Shown here in pieces: positions 9,546 through 18,415 of a stretch of DNA of 24,078 nt. Position 1 is the stretch's first letter. Each line of letters starts with the position of its first letter. The notes beneath the pieces are model-generated. The model was not told the DNA's origin and searched no databases. It worked only from the letters and a program-made list of their open reading frames with translations. Source of the DNA: Paramacrobiotus richtersi (taxonomy: Eukaryota > Tardigrada > Eutardigrada > Parachela > Macrobiotidae); the NCBI GenBank assembly GCA_034698045.1, contig JAQGAU010000771.1:1-24078 (forward strand), read 5' to 3'. Both the position numbers and the translations under genes were made by a program.

Positions 9546-9879
9546 CCATACACCAAGACCTTTTTCTGTTCATTGATGAAACGTTTCCTACTCTAGTGAA
9601 TCTAAAAGTGAGGATTGATTCGAATTATTTCACTTTGTGTTTGTATTTCGATCTAGCTTTTGCTGTGGCTTTTGCTCTAAGTCTACTGTCTGCTACATGA
9701 TGGTTAACCTTAAGGCTTCAGTAGATTATACAGTCACCCTGGCGCCCTGAAAGGGGGCACTGGGGCGGAAGTAATTAGGGGGCACAACGCCGGGTCAAAG
9801 GTCACAACGTGCACAACGTACACATCGTCAGCCAGGTGGTCAGCTTGTACGTACACGTGGACGTACTCACTGTATCTTA

Positions 9880-10187
9880 TTCAAATAATTATATTATTAG
9901 CTATATTCTTATTATATTAATTACTAATTAGATTATCTATTAATTACATAAATTTTACAAATAATGACATGGCTATATAACACATTGTAAAAATATACAC
10001 GATACACAATATATAATACATAATATGAAATACAATGATAACAAAACACGTAGCAACACGAAACAACACTACCGCCAAATAGAGGTCAAATAATTTTATT
10101 ATTTATAATTATACCACTGTAGAACTCTAATTTTTTTTGAAATATCAAATATATATTTTCATTATTTCGGTGTACTCCAAACTCGTA
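9880..10187. other. AT-rich stretch before the GC-rich gene
   Basis: This stretch is strongly AT-rich (long runs of ATTA and TATA), preceded by a GC-richer patch at 9735-9860 with repeated CACAACG. The 40-50 bases before the ATG at 10188 resemble those before 12108 (TATAT, TTTTC, ACTCGT), so the leader was duplicated with the gene. TATA-like GCTATATAAC at about 9971 is a possible promoter. Confidence 0.5.
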
Positions 10188-10939
10188 ATGGCCGCCTCAA
10201 ACCTCTGGATGTCCTTTCTGGACGAATTCGAGCGCCTAGCGCTGGGACTGGGAGCGCGCGTTCGGGGCCGTATATGCTGTGCTGCAGAACCTGGATGCAG
10301 CGGGGCGGCGGAACTTGGTACGCAAACACTCTTAAAATACGTTATATTATTTAGTAAATTGTACAGTATTTGACAACCAACTTAACAAAATAACATATTT
10401 TAAGAGTGTTTTCTTGCTCTCGACAGGCCAGGACGATCGACCAAGTGGCCCGCCTCAGCAAACTCCTCCAGGCGTACCACACCAGCAAACGCCTCGCCCT
10501 GGAGAAGCAAATCGGTGGCCTTCTGGACAACCTCGTCGAAACCAGTAAGAACGAGGTTGCCGCCTGCTCCTGGGCGGAGGAGGCGGCGTAGCTGCTTGCG
10601 GAGGAGTTCCGTCGCCCCTCGAAAGGACGTGGCCGCCAACGACGAGTGGACCCGAATTCGTCCCTGCAGTGGGTCCGCGTCTACGCCCTGGGGCGCCCTC
10701 AGGTCCGCCCCTCCAACAGTGGGGACGGTGTCAATATCCGGCGGGTCAATGCGAAAGTTGCTGACGAAATGAGATCGCTTAACTTTAAGCGAGTTTTCAA
10801 ATCCACCAACGACAGCGCACGATATGCCCGCCGGATAGGAACGAGCCTGGAGGAGTATGGCGTCCTGGCTTCACATGAGTTCCGTAGCGAACACAGCGTG
10901 TACCGGTGTACGTACTCCATGACCATTAAAATCCGTTGA
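10188..10939 (+). pseudogene. Unrecognised GC-rich gene with frame change, hairpin intron and amber codon (copy 1)
   Basis: I do not recognise this family. The ATG at 10188 opens a frame containing NLWMSFLDEFERLALGL. Near 10250 coding character moves to the +1 frame (10252-10317: ERAFGAVYAVLQNLDAAGRR). An apparent GT-AG intron, 10318-10426, then joins in phase to 10427. The third part continues to a TGA at 10937-10939, with LSKLLQAYHTSKR, a basic RRPSKGRGRQRR patch and LNFKRVF, and ends SMTIKIR. A single TAG (10589-10591) interrupts it. GC content is far higher than in the flanks, suggesting recent arrival or a mobile or virus-derived origin. A related copy at 12108-12553 shows mostly third-position differences, so the protein was once selected. 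It may be a dead gene, or the recodings may be used; the sequence cannot decide. Confidence 0.55.
10324..10411. repeat. Inverted-repeat element filling the intron of the GC-rich gene
   Basis: The 23-base arms 10324-10346 and 10389-10411 are reverse complements at 21 of 23 positions, with AAACACTCTTAAAATA perfect. The 42-base spacer is AT-rich. The structure takes up most of a 109-bp candidate intron (10318-10426) in an otherwise GC-rich gene, like a small MITE or introner. No target-site duplication is evident. Confidence 0.72.
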
Positions 10940-12107
10940 CCCGTTGTATAAAAAAGCTATAAAACTAAATGACACCGGGTTTATAGTTCCATTGGTGGAA
11001 CCCAAAAGCCATCCAACCCGAGCAGAAGGTACGCCATAATGGGGAGTGGGAAAATAGCCCCGCTGAAAAAGTACAGGCTCGACGAGACGATGTGCAAGGG
11101 CTGACTTTTGACGAAAAGTGCTAGCTACAGATCATCTAAGTTCATAAGAAAAAAATGCATTCAAAATCCAGGAAAAGGATCTAGAAGTACATAAACTACT
11201 ACAGCAGATTCCCCGACATTGACAAGGCGTATTTCGATCGACAGAAGACCGCGGCCAGCTCCCTTCAGCTGACTATCGGCGCTATGCACAAACCCCTAAA
11301 AGCGGAGATTCTTGTAAAACTTTTGATGTCTTCCGACAATAAACATTGCACAGAATGATCCCGGAACCGAAGCATGATAGAAATGAAACGCCGTCAAAGA
11401 AGCGAGACGTCGCCATAATGGTTTCAAGGGCGTTTCCTCTATGATGACAGCATGGAGCCGAACAAGACGGTTATGAAGAAGAAGTCAATGAAGCAAAGCA
11501 GTGGACAGTCGGTGAAGGAAGCTTGGCCAGCTTATCAAATCACCGCGGCAAAAATCAGCTGAAAGGAAAGGACGTCAACAGGCAAGAACCGTCAGGAGCC
11601 CATGTTACGCGAATGAAAATACGAAGGAAGAGGCAATGCTACATGATATGGACCATAGAAAGATGGTTGCCATGCAAGAAACCGGTAAATTCCAATGGAA
11701 GTGGTATGCTATTCCACATTTCTGAAACCATAAGATGTACAAACTGTAATACAATTGAACAGTGTTTATGTACATGAAGTGATGATCAGAACACTTTTTT
11801 CTAATTTTTATAAGAGGGAAGGGTGTAATGTATGGACTTTACGAGATTGTCTGGATGATGGTCACTACATGTCCTCCTGGCAACAGGTCAGATGAATGTA
11901 CAATGAGAATTGCTTTTCGTCGTCAACCTAGGCGTGCGATATATTTAGTCTGCTTCCTAGCGGCTCCCGAATGGGATAATAAAGTACCCGCTCGGACATG
12001 ACAATATGTCGAAGAGATTGCCTTGAAATAAAGGTCCACTGTTTATCTGCTATGTTTATTAATTTAAGACATATATCTTTTCTATTGTTCCGTACTTCCG
12101 ACTCGTC
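10940..12107. other. Region between the two GC-rich copies, fragmentary frames only
   Basis: Several short open pieces on the plus strand have some coding flavour, for example MGSGKIAPLKKYRLDE near 11039 and RFPDIDKAYFDRQKTAASS near 11209. They are interrupted by stops and frame changes, and I recognise none. They could be further decayed genes of the same element as the GC-rich gene. A lysine- and arginine-rich open frame at 11523-11777 has no family signature. Confidence 0.35.
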
Positions 12108-12553
12108 ATGGGCGATACAAACCTATAGATGTCGTTCCTGGGCGAAGTGGAGCAGATTGCCCTGGGGCTCAGGGTTCGAAGTGACGGAGTTCAGGGCGGT
12201 ATACAAGGTGCTGCAAAACCAAAACGCGGCGAGGCGGAGAAACCGAGTACGAAAACCAGTCGTAAAATAAAACCGAGAACAAAAACCGAGTACGAAAGCC
12301 AGATATGGACTGCGTCCGGATCTGGCGGGCGCACGCCCAGATTGATCACTAAAGGCGTCCGTTGAACTTCAAACGCGTTTTCACGTCCATTAAAGACGGC
12401 ACCAAGTACGCCCGCTGGGTTCGATCTAGCCTGGAGACGCACGCCATTCCGATTGCGAGGATTGACGAGCGCATTCAGCGACTGGGTGTTTTGAACGAGA
12501 CGATGGCAAACGGCGCACAAGAAATGTTTTTCACATTTTGCAACTTACTGTGA
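12108..12553 (+). pseudogene. Deleted relative of the GC-rich gene (copy 2)
   Basis: The 5' part matches copy 1 (MSFLGEVEQIALGL from 12129). After it the frame moves by +1 to EVTEFRAVYKVLQNQNAARR, just as in copy 1. The central segment of copy 1 is missing and is replaced by a short direct repeat (AACCGAGTACGAAA, twice). The C-terminal part resumes at about 12362 with LNFKRVF followed by a YARW segment. A TAG lies six codons after the first ATG (12126-12128) and further stops occur, so this is a decayed copy. Differences from copy 1 fall mainly at third codon positions, showing past protein-level constraint. The far C-terminus differs from copy 1. Confidence 0.65.
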
Positions 12554-14064
12554 AAAAATGTTCGTGTGTACAGGTATGCCACCGTATAGGAGCTCGTAAC
12601 GGGTGGCGTCCAGATTCTGAATAATTTTGCCGTGACCGGCGCGTGTAGCCTTCCGATCATTCATTTTGAAGAGCATGTCTGCTTAATATAAACTTAACCT
12701 GAATGCTTTTCCAAGATCGCCTCGAAGATAAGTCCGAACTAATCAGTGTAAATTTGTTGCCCGTCTCATGTTTTGCAAACGAAAATAATAGCGCTTCGGT
12801 GCAGTTTGAAGAAGTAACTGAACTTTTTGTGATGTCTACAGATATATGAAGGTTATGGTTGCGAATCGCTGTATATGTATCCCACAGGCGAACCCATTAG
12901 GACAAATTTATCCGTGAATTAAATCGTTTGGATGTTTCTTTCGCAATCTTTAGGTTGCATAAATGACAAGCACAAAAGATATTCTAGTCGTTTAACAAAT
13001 AAACTGATAAGGAAGGGTCTACCTATCGAACTTTCGCGAAAGGACTATTCGCACAACTAAAATGTGAAAGATTGGTTGTAACTGCGACTGAGCGTTTTAG
13101 CATTTGCACAAGGCCATGCAGTTAGCAGTGAATTTTAAGTCCTAATAATATCTATTACGGGAACGCCGACCATGCGGATATTTTTCGCGAGACTTTTCGT
13201 AACACTTCTAAAACTAGGTAGGCAAGCGCACTCGCTCTCTACGCGAACCTTAAGTTGCACGCAACGAGCGCACAGTGTGAAAAGTGCGGTTGTGAAACTT
13301 AGGTGAAAAGTGTAAATTTCAGGCTGCGGAATAATTCGCAGAAAATCATCGTCCGTTTCCATTATTTTTTGCACTATTAGCTGCGTTGCGGAACTGTGTT
13401 AACTTGCCTGTGCATGATTAACGCATGCCGCGCTCCTAAACTGCAGTCTGCTTGGGTACGTAGATAATTTTCCTGAACAGAACAGCAAAAATCGTGCTCT
13501 AAAAGGGCAGGCTTCGATTGTTTCGTTGAATCTTTGCTCATGGGCGGTAATCCGAGCTCGTATCGTAAACTAAGTATCACTTACATTGAGCTGAATGACG
13601 TTTGAAGTGCTGCTTTTCTGATTTTTGTTCCACTCTCAGTTATAAACATGGATTTGGTCAGCGATCAGCAGATTTATATACCGGCAATGCAATTATCGCA
13701 TTAAAACCTGAAAACCCTCCGGGAATGTCCAGATCAGATTTGATAAGTTCACGATCTGGTTAGAAATCAGAAAAACACTGGAAGATAACATCTTTGGGAA
13801 ACTGCTGGAAGCGCTTTTGCAACAAAAACAATTCTGTCACGAAGTTATGCGAGAAATGATTCAGACTGCTAGATACGTCTACAGGCGTGAAAAGTGTCGC
13901 CACATGTGCAAGCATTTGTAGCTACAGCCTACAGCCACGTTATTTCGAACTTGCCTGCTGCAACATAAAAGTTCCATAGCAACTGCTTTCTGGTCGTTCT
14001 ACAATAACAGTCAGCATTTTTTAATCCGATTGTCCACATCAATTGCGTATTGAAAAGCCTATTC

Positions 14065-14093
14065 GCTCACAGCTGATAAGGAGCAGCCCTATA
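14065..14093. repeat. Fragment of repeat R1
   Basis: GCTCACAGCTGATAAGGAGC resembles the left end of R1 (CTCACATCTGATAAGGAAC) at 3611 and 21742. Only about 30 bases are alignable, so this is a short remnant or a chance core match. Confidence 0.4.
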
Positions 14094-14595
14094 TCAGCAC
14101 CATTTCCGTCTGATCCAGGAATTCATAGCTGGCCAACTTTGAGGCCAGTACCTGTATCGTTTATCGAAAGCTAATCTAGAGCAGCCGTTTCAAGGGATTG
14201 TGTCATGGAGAAGAGAACTAATTTCACGCTAGTATGCAGGCATTTCCGGTCCGGACTGCTTACACAATATGAAAATTAAACAATCTATGATGCACAGATT
14301 TAAGTGAATATGCTGTTATTGGATACCGAGCTTACAAACGTATCATTGATAACTTAATTCATCAACGAACGCTTGCATGTTTATCCAGTCAAACTCACAC
14401 GCAAGAATTTTCATACGACAGGATAGTATATACAGGATTCACTACAGTCCAGGCTGATATACTGCTTCGCATTTCGTCGGATTTGCGATCGTACAACCGA
14501 GGTACGCTGTGTTTATCTTGTTCTACAGTTCAACGTGTTTTAATTCATATTAGGGCCGTGTCTTGTTCCGTGCGGCCGTACATCTCGACATTTAC

Positions 14596-14638
14596 GTTTG
14601 GTCAGTCTAAGCTCCCACCAGCGCCTGATACCAGAAGG
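14596..14638 (+). repeat. 43-bp near-identical element, copy b
   Basis: Partner of 2544-2586 with one mismatch and unrelated flanks. Such a short, sharply bounded, nearly identical block suggests a transposon end, a conserved control element, or a template patch copied by repair. Confidence 0.7.
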
Positions 14639-15561
14639 AACGCGACTTATGAGATGAATATAATTAAAAAATGTAGTTTTCTGGGATTTTTTTCTTGATC
14701 ATAAGTCAGCGAGGGTAGCAGGATGCCGTTTAAATTTTAGCATCGGGTGGGCAGGATCCCGGTTTCACTGCACCAAAGCATGTCTTTTTCCAAGCTTGCA
14801 ACGAAGGTTTGTCAATCCTTAAAGCACTGGCTATGGTCAGTTTCGTTAGTTTCCGAAAAGCAGCGTGGCGGAGCCAGATGTGGCACAAGTTGTGCAAATT
14901 ATAACGGTATTGTCCGATCAGACATGTATTAAAGCCAGAAACAACAGACAACGGTCAGGATAGGTTTTTACTCGTAAGTAAAGACCAGCACAACTGTATG
15001 GCACGCTTTTGGGTTAGATTATTTCGGAAACTGATCTGCTGACGACACATTATACAACACAAGACGAAACAGTATCATAACGCTTGAACTAATCAAAATA
15101 TTAAGCAGATTGCTGGAAAGTAAACATACACGCTGCATGACCTCACGACATTCTACGGTGTCAAGACCAACGGTGAACGTTTTCGATGATTGATAGAATC
15201 CTTTCAGTAAATTTACGTTATTCCACAATCTGGCAATGCCCTGCGCAAAACTGTCATGTCATCATGTTCAGCTCCGGAAGTGGTTATCGGCATCGGGTGG
15301 TCCGCTTGACTTCGTGTATGTACTCCAGCATTCTGAAAGAATTTCTTGAATTTGTTGTCCACATAATGCCGGTCCAAAAAGAATACGGTAAACCAAAGTT
15401 AATGATATTTTTGATTACGTGTATTTCTTGTCTCCAATCCGCATTACCCAAGTATAAACTCTTCTGATGTGATGGGCACTGGCAACATCCCGTGCATTGC
15501 TAAGCTGAATTTTTACGTGACCCATATAATCGCGCGGATGATTGCTGTTCCACAATATTTG

Positions 15562-16668
15562 CTACAAGCGAGGACACTGCATCACTCGTGCAACCTGATT
15601 TCTTAGATTAGCAACAGTCAGTGCAAAGAAGAGAGGATCAAACAGCGGCAGTAACGGAGTTAAAAAACCTTGTACTTGCTGAAGGGTTCTCAGCTTGCTG
15701 AGCGGCATAAAGTCAATCAGGTGGTAGTATACCATACTCGGTATCCAACAAATAAAGGCGCTGACTGTAAACAGCGTCAAAACGATAAATGGCTGGGATC
15801 TGGTCTTTGCCTTAAGATTCGCTTGAACCTTGTTTTCTTCAGCGCTGCTCCGTTTTGGCGCTCCATCAGCTTGAACGGACGGCGCAGCACCGGTCACTCT
15901 AGTCCTTCGGAAATACTTGCAGAGAAGAATGGGATAGCATACTGGAATGAAGAGCTTTGGCACATCAAATACCCAAACTGTTATGAACGCAGCCCATGTC
16001 GACTGCGCCTTCGTGTTCAGATAGCAGCCGTTAGTCGGTGGCACTCGATAATACTGAGCATCTAGTATTATGCCGGGAAGAAGGAGCGTATGAACGTACA
16101 GTACAATGACTACGCAGAGCAAAGCGGCCACTCGCGAACTGTGATGATTTCTGTATGACACTGACCACAGCAGCGCCCAAGCGCGATTGATGCTAATTAG
16201 CACATGGATGTGTACCGTACCAGCTGCAATAATATAGCTTCCGTAAAGTTTTAAGGTACAAGCATGAAATCCCAGCCACCAGTAGTCAGAATATTCGACG
16301 AGAATTTTTACAGGGTTTTGAGTTACGGTGAAGAGAATGTGGCTGCACAACAAGGCAATAATATACACGTTAAAAGGAGTCCGAAACAGCTTTTTCTTGA
16401 TCAGTGAAAAAAGCAAGAGAGAATTCAGAATAAGAGCAAAGACGGTTAAGATGATGAGGCTGTACGACAAAGGATGATCTTTTACAACTGCAAATGCGCT
16501 ACCGGTCTTTTGCGCTACCGTTTGATTATATGAAAGAACAGAGCTATTGGTGGAATTAGAGCCCATCATTGTCACTGTCGGGCTCCAGAGTATTAATTTA
16601 TTCCAGCGTATGCAAACACATTTCAAATCCTTTGACTGAAAACGGTAGCAGCAAATTTTCGTACGCAT
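15562..16668 (-). CDS. Divergent rhodopsin-like G-protein-coupled receptor (GPCR2)
   Basis: An intronless paralogue of GPCR1, nearly identical through helices 2-5 (shared FNVYIIALLCSH, SINRAWAL, PGIILDA, PKLFIPVCYPILLCKYF). The longest frame begins at 16668 (368 residues). Alignment with GPCR1 instead favours the ATG at 16569 or 16566 (MMGSNSTN), giving 335 or 334 residues with a short glycosylatable N-terminus. It has CW(I)P in helix 6, NRA instead of DRY, and DPLFF in helix 7, as in GPCR1. The C-terminal tail ends in a TAG where GPCR1 has a CAG; the following codons still resemble GPCR1 (QILWNSN against QIFWNTN), so the tail was shortened by a recent point change. Loop 3 differs most from GPCR1. 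The membrane core is intact, so it is probably functional. Ligand unknown; a neurotransmitter, peptide or chemosensory role is open. Confidence 0.9.
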   Translation of the reverse strand: MRTKICCYRFQSKDLKCVCIRWNKLILWSPTVTMMGSNSTNSSVLSYNQTVAQKTGSAFAVVKDHPLSYSLIILTVFALILNSLLLFSLIKKKLFRTPFNVYIIALLCSHILFTVTQNPVKILVEYSDYWWLGFHACTLKLYGSYIIAAGTVHIHVLISINRAWALLWSVSYRNHHSSRVAALLCVVIVLYVHTLLLPGIILDAQYYRVPPTNGCYLNTKAQSTWAAFITVWVFDVPKLFIPVCYPILLCKYFRRTRVTGAAPSVQADGAPKRSSAEENKVQANLKAKTRSQPFIVLTLFTVSAFICWIPSMVYYHLIDFMPLSKLRTLQQVQGFLTPLLPLFDPLFFALTVANLRNQVARVMQCPRL

Positions 16669-16720
16669 AAAGGCTCCAGTCTTCAGTAAGCAGTATTGAG
16701 GTCGACAAAACCAATTACAT

Positions 16721-16864
16721 GTCTATTTGCGGACGATAATTGTAAACAGGAAACTAAAAATGCCTTCCGGAATAATTGCAGTCCTTGATTGGTAAAGGAG
16801 CTGCAATGGCTCGTTTTCATTACACGAAAGGAAAAAAGGCCTTTCCGAGGCTTGAATATCATCC
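16721..16864 (-). promoter_or_regulatory. Conserved upstream element of GPCR2
   Basis: Shares GTCTATTTGC, GACGATAATT, CCTTCCGGA and GGTAAAGGAGC with the GPCR1 flank at 7536-7668, and its core with 7988-8042. It lies about 150 bases before the likely ATG at 16569, on the same strand. Promoter or 5'-UTR function is inferred only from conservation and position. Confidence 0.45.
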
Positions 16865-16929
16865 TTAATTGTCCATTATCGAATTTTGGCCAGTTCTAGC
16901 TTCCGTCCAGTATAAAGGGTGGCACTCCA

Positions 16930-16975
16930 CATATTGTCATAAGAATCCACATATTCTGCATATTGTCATAAGAAT
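16930..16975. repeat. Two direct copies of a 17-bp sequence
   Basis: CATATTGTCATAAGAAT occurs at 16930-16946 and 16959-16975, 29 bases apart, with a partial third block (CACATATTCTG) between. It is a local duplication in the region upstream of GPCR2. Confidence 0.88.
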
Positions 16976-17504
16976 TTGCGAAACCACAACAGCCGCGTAC
17001 CTGTAAGCTTTGTACTAGCCTTCTAAAGTGCGCATTCTCTGCTGAGTTTCCTACGACACAACATTACTTAGCTGTTTTGCGATGCATTACAACTAAAGTG
17101 CCACACAACTGCAGAGCAACAAGTTTCAGACGACACAGCTAACGAAAGATGTTTATGACGTGCCATTCGAATGTTATCTGTGCTTTTTTTAGTTTTCTTG
17201 TAAGAGAGCGATATCGCACTTTCAAATAAGAACTACCATCAGACGCGAAGATGTGGAAGAATACTAAAGGCTTATCACACCTCATTCGGCAGGACATCGC
17301 AGGCCTCAATTTGCAGGCTTGTAACTCAAGTCGAACGCACTACCATTCGAATAATTATTGAAACGTAGCGACCATTGACGTGGATGAAGTTGACAGTGAT
17401 TTTGATTTCTAGCGGCGTGACGCTTATAGCTTGGCAAAGGGCATTACACCGCGGTGGCGTTATTTTGCACCGTGCCCGGGCGTTTCGCCTTTCGCTATCA
17501 ATGA

Positions 17505-17798
17505 TTAGTGATCAATCCAACGGGAACCAGAAAAAGAGCTGCAGTACAGAGCATTAGCGGACGTTATGTTGTGCAGCCAGTTGCGTTCGAGACTATGGGT
17601 AGTTGGGGTACGCAGGCCAAAGCATTTATGAAGGATGTTGAACGCAAAATTCGAGAAAGTAACGGGAATCCTCGGTCTGTGGAGTTCCTTCGCCAGCGAA
17701 TAAGCGTGGAAATTCAACGAGGGAACGGATTGTGCATAATGGGAACAGTAGATTCCACTAAGGAGATGGAAGATGCGTTTTTGTTCTTTAACGTGTAA
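17505..17798 (+). mobile_element. C-terminal stub of a non-LTR retrotransposon reverse transcriptase
   Basis: The open frame has the typical C-terminal signature of LINE-type polyproteins: YVVQPVAFETMGSWG, then a KDVERKIRE helix, then GNPRSVEFLRQRISVEIQRG and a stop at 17798. In known elements this segment follows the reverse transcriptase and thumb regions, with forms such as QPVAVETLG and QRLSVAIQRGN. Only about 95 residues remain. A TGA at 17502-17504 closes the frame upstream and no polymerase motif (YADD) lies before it, so this is a 5'-truncated insertion, the usual fate of such elements. The 17375-17557 frame may hold a shifted remnant (SSGVTLIAWQRALH), but that is weak. It sits between GPCR2 and the kinase-Kelch gene on the opposite strand and is not a host gene. 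Confidence 0.82.
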
Positions 17799-18150
17799 AG
17801 CTGTTACCATTTTGTTACTTTGTTGCTTTATACCGAAGTGCAATTTACCGTACCATACAAGTTTTTTACGATCAGTGATCAACCTGTTCCGTGCCGCGTG
17901 GCGAATATATTACTTTCGACTTATACTGTATGTGCTGGTACTTCAGGTGCCTTTTTCTTATCTACAGGATGACAAAATCCAGCCGGTGGAAGGTACTTAC
18001 AACGCCTGAACGCATGCGAATGCTGCTCACGTTTGCTGCGTGGGTACTTTAACTTGTTCGTTATTCAGTATGCGCGCACGCAACGATGTCAAAGGTCAGC
18101 AAACATGCAATCGTTGCGCAGCGTTTCTCAAACAGCTTTCTATGGTGAAA

Positions 18151-18186
18151 ACAAAGCGTATTAGTGTGACAAAGCGTATTAGTGCG
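18151..18186. repeat. 18-bp tandem duplication
   Basis: ACAAAGCGTATTAGTGTG is followed directly by ACAAAGCGTATTAGTGCG, one base different. It lies in the gap (17799-18415) between the reverse transcriptase stub and the kinase-Kelch gene, where nothing else is recognisable. Confidence 0.9.
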
Positions 18187-18415
18187 TCTTCCAATTAGTT
18201 TATGAACATTCGCACTGGCACTTCGGAGGCGAGAGCTAAAGAGCATCACTCAAGAGGGTCAAAAAAAATCAGCACCACCAGTTAGTATTCCGATATGGCA
18301 GTTATTCTGGATCCATGAGGGCATTATTGCTGAGAGGGACATTATAGCAGCCGAGTCTGGGGCACCTGATTATCAGGCGGCTCTGCGTTTTCTGAGTAGT
18401 TCAGATTTCCGCCAT

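Larger units (their letters stand above)
12554..15464. other. Long intergenic region, no supportable gene
   Basis: I find no exon with domain features in these 2.9 kb. Isolated open frames (13135-13374 minus, 14483-14698 plus, 14730-14951 minus, 15186-15467 plus) lack recognisable motifs or splice partners. The region holds a 30-base piece of repeat R1 at 14065-14093 and the 43-bp element at 14596-14638. The rest looks like ordinary AT-rich spacer. Confidence 0.45.
15465..17345. repeat. Segmental duplication unit B around GPCR2
   Basis: Homologous to 6235-8640: downstream flank, receptor coding region and upstream flank. Upstream blocks shared with unit A are at 16721-16864, and the distal block at 17205-17280 (CGCACTTTCA, GGCTTATCAC). 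It is shorter than unit A because it has one upstream element instead of two. Confidence 0.82.

Noticed and set aside
11523-11777. 84-codon basic open frame
   Set aside because: Rich in Lys and Arg but without family signature, conserved copy or convincing start; mentioned only as part of the region.
12520-12560. Possible hairpin with TTTTTCACA and TGTGAAAAA arms
   Set aside because: Nine-base arms in AT-rich sequence are not convincing without a second example.
13135-13374. 79-codon minus-strand frame with METDDDFLRIIPQPEIY
   Set aside because: Looks mildly coding, but there is no recognised domain, no splice partner and no conserved copy. It was left as part of the intergenic region.
15670-16065. 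131-codon open frame on the plus strand
   Set aside because: It lies antisense to GPCR2, and its residues are explained by the codon structure of the receptor.
17505-17882. 125-codon minus-strand frame
   Set aside because: Antisense to the reverse transcriptase stub, whose signature residues explain the open frame.
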